From the NCBI GenBank assembly GCA_023428695.1, contig JAEYWY010000017.1, forward strand, positions 62,001 through 126,000: a stretch of 64,000 nt of DNA, in the 5' to 3' direction. This stretch comes from Bacteroidota bacterium (GTDB lineage: Bacteria; Bacteroidota; Bacteroidia; Cytophagales; Cyclobacteriaceae). The notes under the pieces are model-generated. The model was not told the origin of the DNA. It searched no databases and saw nothing but the letters and a program-made list of their open reading frames with translations. The translations under genes were made by a program, and so were the position numbers. Of the stretch, positions 60,371 to 64,000 are shown piece after piece. The stretch's first letter is position 1. Each line of letters starts with the position of its first letter.

Positions 60371-61549
60371 TTATGAGCGGCGGCGCTTCAATTCCTTTCG
60401 GATCAGCGTAAGCTCGCGGCTGCTTTGTCCAGCAACCGAAGTGTTCTCTTCAGCCCTGCGAAGCAAGTATGGCATCACGGACTTAACCGGTCCATAAGGC
60501 ACGTATTTGGCCACAGCATAGCCCGCCTTCGCCAGATTAAATGATATGTTGTCGCTCATGCCGTACAATTGTGCGAACCACACGCGGCGGTCATTCGGCT
60601 TCAGGCCATGTTTTTCCATCAACACGGTCAGGAAGTAATTGCTGTATTCGTTGTGGGTACCGGAAAGGGTCGTAATACGCTGTTTGTTATCAAGACAAAA
60701 CATCAGGGCCTGATTGAACGCGTCATCCGTTGCGTTTTTGTCGGGATGAATCGGACTTGCATAACCCATTTCTTCGGCACGTGCCCGCTCCTTTTCCATA
60801 TACGCCCCGCGTACAAGTTTTGCGCCCAGGAAATAATTGTGCATCGTGGCCAGATGATGCGCTTCACGGAGATTTCGCAAGCCTGCGGTACGATAGAGTT
60901 GATACGTATTAAACACGATTGCTTTTTCCTTGTTGAAACGCTCCATCATTTCATAAACCAGGCTGTCAATCGGATCCTGGATCCACGTTTCTTCCGCATC
61001 AATCAGAACAGGCACATCGTTCTTGTAGCCTGCCTCACATATTGCAAGAAACCGTTCGCGTATCCGGTCGAATGCACGCTTCTCCTCAGCGCTCATTGCT
61101 TCCTTACTTTGGACTTTTGCAAGGATGTCTACCGATGCCAGGCCTGAGGGTTTGAAAACGGCAAAGGGAATTTCGGGTGAGCTCTTCGCCTTGTTTACGA
61201 TACGGAGAGTTTCCTCGAGCGTGCGATCAAATCCTTCTTCGGTGGATTCTCCTTCGGCTGAGTAATCGAGAATTGTGAATACGCCGTGACGCCAAAGCGT
61301 CTGAATAACGGGATCACTGGTCGCAATACTCTCTCCTCCGCAGAAATGACTAAAGGCAGTTTTGCGGATGATGCCTTCTACGGGCAACCCGTACTTCAAA
61401 GCAAATTTCACGGCACCGGTTGCCACCGATGATATCCAGGGATGATTGACCAACGTAAAAATGAAGTTGGCCTTTTTTAATGCCGCGTCAGACTTGTATT
61501 TGAATGCGACGGCTGTATCGTCAAACGAAAGGTTCGGTGATGACTCCAT
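60371..61549 (-). CDS. Proline dehydrogenase
   Basis: A 392-residue FAD-dependent proline dehydrogenase, the first step of proline catabolism to glutamate. The (beta/alpha)8 barrel shows VFKPSGLASVDIL, LIDAEETWIQDPIDSL, AIVFNTYQLYRT, GAKLVRGAYMEKERARA and YGMSDNISFNLAKAGY, and ends in the RRAEENTSVAGQSSRE motif. Length and start (MESSPNLSF) fit the Bacteroidota form; the frame reaches 61585, but the -7 element at 61566-61573 lies inside that extension. No P5C dehydrogenase gene is adjacent. Confidence 0.92.
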   Translation of the reverse strand: MESSPNLSFDDTAVAFKYKSDAALKKANFIFTLVNHPWISSVATGAVKFALKYGLPVEGIIRKTAFSHFCGGESIATSDPVIQTLWRHGVFTILDYSAEGESTEEGFDRTLEETLRIVNKAKSSPEIPFAVFKPSGLASVDILAKVQSKEAMSAEEKRAFDRIRERFLAICEAGYKNDVPVLIDAEETWIQDPIDSLVYEMMERFNKEKAIVFNTYQLYRTAGLRNLREAHHLATMHNYFLGAKLVRGAYMEKERARAEEMGYASPIHPDKNATDDAFNQALMFCLDNKQRITTLSGTHNEYSNYFLTVLMEKHGLKPNDRRVWFAQLYGMSDNISFNLAKAGYAVAKYVPYGPVKSVMPYLLRRAEENTSVAGQSSRELTLIRKELKRRRS

Positions 61550-61565
61550 ACTCAGTTCAGGTGCG

Positions 61566-61573
61566 CAAATATA
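61566..61573 (-). promoter_or_regulatory. Bacteroidota -7 promoter of the proline dehydrogenase gene
   Basis: Minus-strand TATATTTG matches TAnnTTTG exactly, 17 nt upstream of the ATG at 61549. Transcription would start near 61560, downstream of the alternative start at 61585. Confidence 0.6.
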
Positions 61574-61694
61574 TACAACAAACAATTGTTAGCTTGAAGT
61601 TTGCAAAGATAATTGTCGCGACTCGTCATGACACGCATTCCCTACTTGGAAACTGCGGCACACGCCTTTAACTTCGGCCTTTCAATTTAGAATC

Positions 61695-62735
61695 ATGCTT
61701 CCAGAAAACGTATTGTTCACGAATAGCCCGGTCGACGCCCTGACAAGTTTTCTCGAGAGCCGGCGTTACAGTACGGTTGCCACCCTGGTTGATGAAAATA
61801 CCAGGGCTCATTGTCTGCCCCATCTGTCGGCAAAACTCAAAGAACACGTGATAGAAGTGCAAAGCGGTGAGAAAAACAAAACCCTGAACACGTGTGAGCA
61901 AATCTGGAATGCAATGACGCAGCTGGCGCTGGATCGTCACGCGGTGCTTGTCGTCGTTGGCGGAGGAGTGCTTGGCGATATGGGTGGTTTTTGTGCCGCG
62001 ACCTATAAAAGGGGCATAGACTTCGTGCTCGTCCCAACTACTCTGCTGGCCCAAGTGGACGCAAGTGTGGGTGGAAAACTCGGGGTTGATTTCCAGACTT
62101 TCAAAAACCACATCGGCGTCTTTAAACAACCCGCATTGACCTTGATTCACAGTGGATTTCTCCGCACTCTTCCCCCTGCGGAATTGCGATCAGGATTTGC
62201 AGAGATTCTCAAACATTGCCTTGTCTCCGACGAGAAGATGTGGCGACAAATAACCACAAAGCGTCTCGAAGACCAGGACTGGGACACGCTCATCCGGCAT
62301 TCCGTCGGGTTTAAGGCAAAAATCACAGTTGAAGACCCTACCGAGAAGGGTATACGAAAGATCCTTAACGCGGGCCACACAATAGGGCATGCTGTCGAGA
62401 GCCACCTGCTGAAGTCGGGACACCCTGTCTTGCATGGTGAGGCAATTGCCATCGGTTTGATTGCTGAGGCATTTATCGCCCGGGAACGCGGACTCATTAC
62501 CAATGAGCAACAGCGCGAAATCAACGCCGGCGTATTACGCTACTTTGGAAAACACGAGTTAACTGAGAGTGATATTGAAGCTGCAGCTGAGCTTGTGATT
62601 CAGGACAAGAAAAATAAAGGGCAACGAATTCTATGCGTGCTCCCCGAAGGTATTGGTAAAGCCCGCCTGGATGTAGAGATCAATACTGACGAGGTGAGAG
62701 CGGCTCTCGCTTACTACACATCGATTCAGATGTAA
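61695..62735 (+). CDS. aroB: 3-dehydroquinate synthase
   Basis: A 346-residue NAD-dependent synthase that converts DAHP to 3-dehydroquinate in the shikimate pathway. VVGGGVLGDMGGFCAATYKRGIDF and PTTLLAQVDASVGGKLGVDF are AroB signatures; LNAGHTIGHAVESHL and HGEAIAIGL supply the metal-binding His and Glu. Start ATG gives a normal N-terminus. aroA starts about 260 nt downstream; a small convergent gene lies between. Confidence 0.95.
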   Translation: MLPENVLFTNSPVDALTSFLESRRYSTVATLVDENTRAHCLPHLSAKLKEHVIEVQSGEKNKTLNTCEQIWNAMTQLALDRHAVLVVVGGGVLGDMGGFCAATYKRGIDFVLVPTTLLAQVDASVGGKLGVDFQTFKNHIGVFKQPALTLIHSGFLRTLPPAELRSGFAEILKHCLVSDEKMWRQITTKRLEDQDWDTLIRHSVGFKAKITVEDPTEKGIRKILNAGHTIGHAVESHLLKSGHPVLHGEAIAIGLIAEAFIARERGLITNEQQREINAGVLRYFGKHELTESDIEAAAELVIQDKKNKGQRILCVLPEGIGKARLDVEINTDEVRAALAYYTSIQM

Positions 62736-62914
62736 TGCACTTCGGAATCATCGAATTCACCGCGTTCGGCCTTTAGTATTTTGCGGATGTCTTCCGTTTT
62801 TCTTACGAGAAAAGACCTGGTCTTTTGCTTGCGATCACCCGTTAGCAGCCACGCTGTGAGTAGTGCACCTGAGGCGAGGCTGATTCCGAGAGTTAGTTTA
62901 CGTAGTGGTGTCAT
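62726..62914 (-). CDS. Small membrane protein of unknown function (YtxH-like layout)
   Basis: A 62-residue protein with an N-terminal hydrophobic helix (LTLGISLASGALLTAWLLTG) and a short charged basic tail (KQKTRSFLVRKTEDIRKIL). It overlaps the aroB end by 10 nt on the opposite strand. The single helix plus charged tail resembles YtxH-like small proteins; no other clue exists. Confidence 0.55.
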   Translation of the reverse strand: MTPLRKLTLGISLASGALLTAWLLTGDRKQKTRSFLVRKTEDIRKILKAERGEFDDSEVHYI

Positions 62915-62999
62915 AGTAATAATTTAACTTTTTTTTCTGACTATTTGTTGCAGTGGGCGAAAAAAAATATCTCGCAAGACCTATTTTAGCCGTCCTAAT

Positions 63000-64000
63000 A
63001 TGCCTAGCCAATCAGTGATCATGTTTCTTAAACACTCCCCGGTACTTTCAGGTACTGCAAACTTGCTGCCAGCTTCAAAAAGTATCGCGAACCGGGCTCT
63101 TATTATCAATGCCCTCGCCGGCAACGAGGCCACTATTGAAAACCTTTCGGACGCAAATGATACGCAGTTGATGCTCAATCGAATTTCATCCGATGAAAAA
63201 ATAATTGACGTTGAGGATGCAGGTACAACCATGCGTTTCCTCACAGCCTACTTCACTGCTACCAATAAACCCAAAACATTAACGGGCACGGCGCGCATGA
63301 AGGAACGCCCTGTCGGGATTCTCGTCGACGCCTTACGGTCATTAGGTGCAGAGATCGATTATGTTGAGAACGAAGGCTTTCCACCCATTGCCATCAGGCA
63401 GTTCAACGATCAGCGTACACGCACATTGTCTATCCGTGGAGATGTGAGCAGTCAATACATCTCAGCGCTGATGATGATTGCACCAACGCTTCCAAAGGGC
63501 CTCGAACTCACACTTACGGGCCGGATCGGAAGCAGGCCCTACATTGAGATGACCGGTGCAATTATGAAGCACTTTGGCGCAAGTGTTTCATTCGAGGGCG
63601 ATAAGATTGACATTCCCAGCCAGTCGTATAAAGGCGCGCAGTTTTTTGTTGAGTCCGACTGGTCCGCGGCAAGTTACTGGTTCGCACTTGTTGCACTTGC
63701 TCGTGAAGCGCGTATCTCGCTTCCCAAGCTTTCGATTCCATCTATTCAGGGAGATAGTGCCATACAAAAAATCATGACTTCCCTCGGTGTCACCGCCGAA
63801 TTGAAGGAGGGCATGCTGCATCTCAGAAAATCTGATGTGGTCAGCGAACTTAAATTCGATTTCACCGATTGCCCGGACCTCGCCCAAACAGTCGCGGTGG
63901 TTTGTGCCGCCAAAGGTGTCAATGGCTTTTTCACCGGTCTTGAGAGCCTGCGGATCAAGGAGACCGATCGTATTGCAGCGTTGCAAACGGAGTTGAGAAA
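63000..64000 (+). CDS. aroA: 5-enolpyruvylshikimate-3-phosphate synthase (partial)
   Basis: The N-terminal roughly 333 residues of EPSP synthase; the C-terminus lies past the window. LLPASKSIANRALIINALAG and the DAGTTMRFLTAYF pair are AroA signatures; RPVGILVDALRSLGAEIDY, GDVSSQYISALMMIAPTLP and the DxxR-like LESLRIKETDRIA near the end also fit. It joins shikimate-3-phosphate and PEP. Start ATG 63000 is inferred; no Shine-Dalgarno is visible. It follows aroB on the same strand. Confidence 0.93.
   Translation, partial: MPSQSVIMFLKHSPVLSGTANLLPASKSIANRALIINALAGNEATIENLSDANDTQLMLNRISSDEKIIDVEDAGTTMRFLTAYFTATNKPKTLTGTARMKERPVGILVDALRSLGAEIDYVENEGFPPIAIRQFNDQRTRTLSIRGDVSSQYISALMMIAPTLPKGLELTLTGRIGSRPYIEMTGAIMKHFGASVSFEGDKIDIPSQSYKGAQFFVESDWSAASYWFALVALAREARISLPKLSIPSIQGDSAIQKIMTSLGVTAELKEGMLHLRKSDVVSELKFDFTDCPDLAQTVAVVCAAKGVNGFFTGLESLRIKETDRIAALQTELR

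Overview
The window is a chromosomal segment of a Bacteroidota bacterium, most likely of the order Cytophagales. The evidence is the set of family-typical genes: paired DUF4199 proteins beside a glycosyltransferase and a dihydroorotase-like protein, a BatA-type 'N-terminal aerotolerance' membrane protein, a SPOR+OmpA protein, an H1-like/SWIB protein, and a lysyl-tRNA synthetase with a C-terminal extension. Several promoters also fit the Bacteroidota -7 consensus TAnnTTTG. Most of the window reads as ordinary chromosome. No rRNA, complete insertion sequence, prophage or CRISPR array was seen.

Layout. 0-8.7 kb: the end of a low-complexity protein, a SAF-domain homoserine-dehydrogenase-like oxidoreductase, rfbD, an ECF42-type sigma factor with its YCII/DGPF partner, a HAD phosphatase, a lone receiver domain and a DUF2007 protein. 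8.7-13.6 kb: a gene-free stretch with five copies of a 15-bp near-palindrome, then the SWIB gene, a PaaE-like ferredoxin reductase, YceI and PgeF. 13.9-20.7 kb: cytochrome bd oxidase (cydAB), a rhodanese-thioredoxin protein, molybdate uptake (modABC) and a DUF2892/rhodanese/OsmC operon. 21-29.7 kb: a minus-strand envelope cluster of BatA-like, pseudo-dihydroorotase, two DUF4199, two glycosyltransferases and SPOR-OmpA. 29.7-33.7 kb: a 9-bp minisatellite, a short SSB, a zinc-ribbon protein, an HNH protein and a serine hydrolase. 33.7-41.5 kb: an Hsp20-like protein, SemiSWEET, a GH9 glycosidase, a Gfo/Idh oxidoreductase, a MocR regulator and an HTH/unknown pair.

41.8-52.8 kb is a plus-strand run: a sulfotransferase-like protein with a class IV aminotransferase, an EamA exporter, GNAT, a PLP decarboxylase, IlvE, MDR dehydrogenase, a Nim-like flavoprotein, YjdF, VOC, Dabb, and an overlapping lipid kinase/phosphatidate phosphatase pair. 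52.8-58.2 kb: an FAD monooxygenase, a chimeric ABC-efflux pseudogene, peroxiredoxin, Rrf2, tRNA-Thr, and a TetR/hydrolase pair carrying two identical operators. 58.2-64 kb: two tRNA-Leu genes flanking a 110-bp inverted-repeat element, lysS, proline dehydrogenase, aroB and the start of aroA.

The most unusual items are the fused, Walker-A-less and nonsense-truncated efflux gene (54151-54888), the repeated TTTTCATAGGGAAAA motif (8888-9166), the GCTGAnnnn minisatellite (about 30019-30180) and the GTTTCA inverted-repeat element between the leucine tRNA genes. I did not find a convincing undescribed defence or mobile system.
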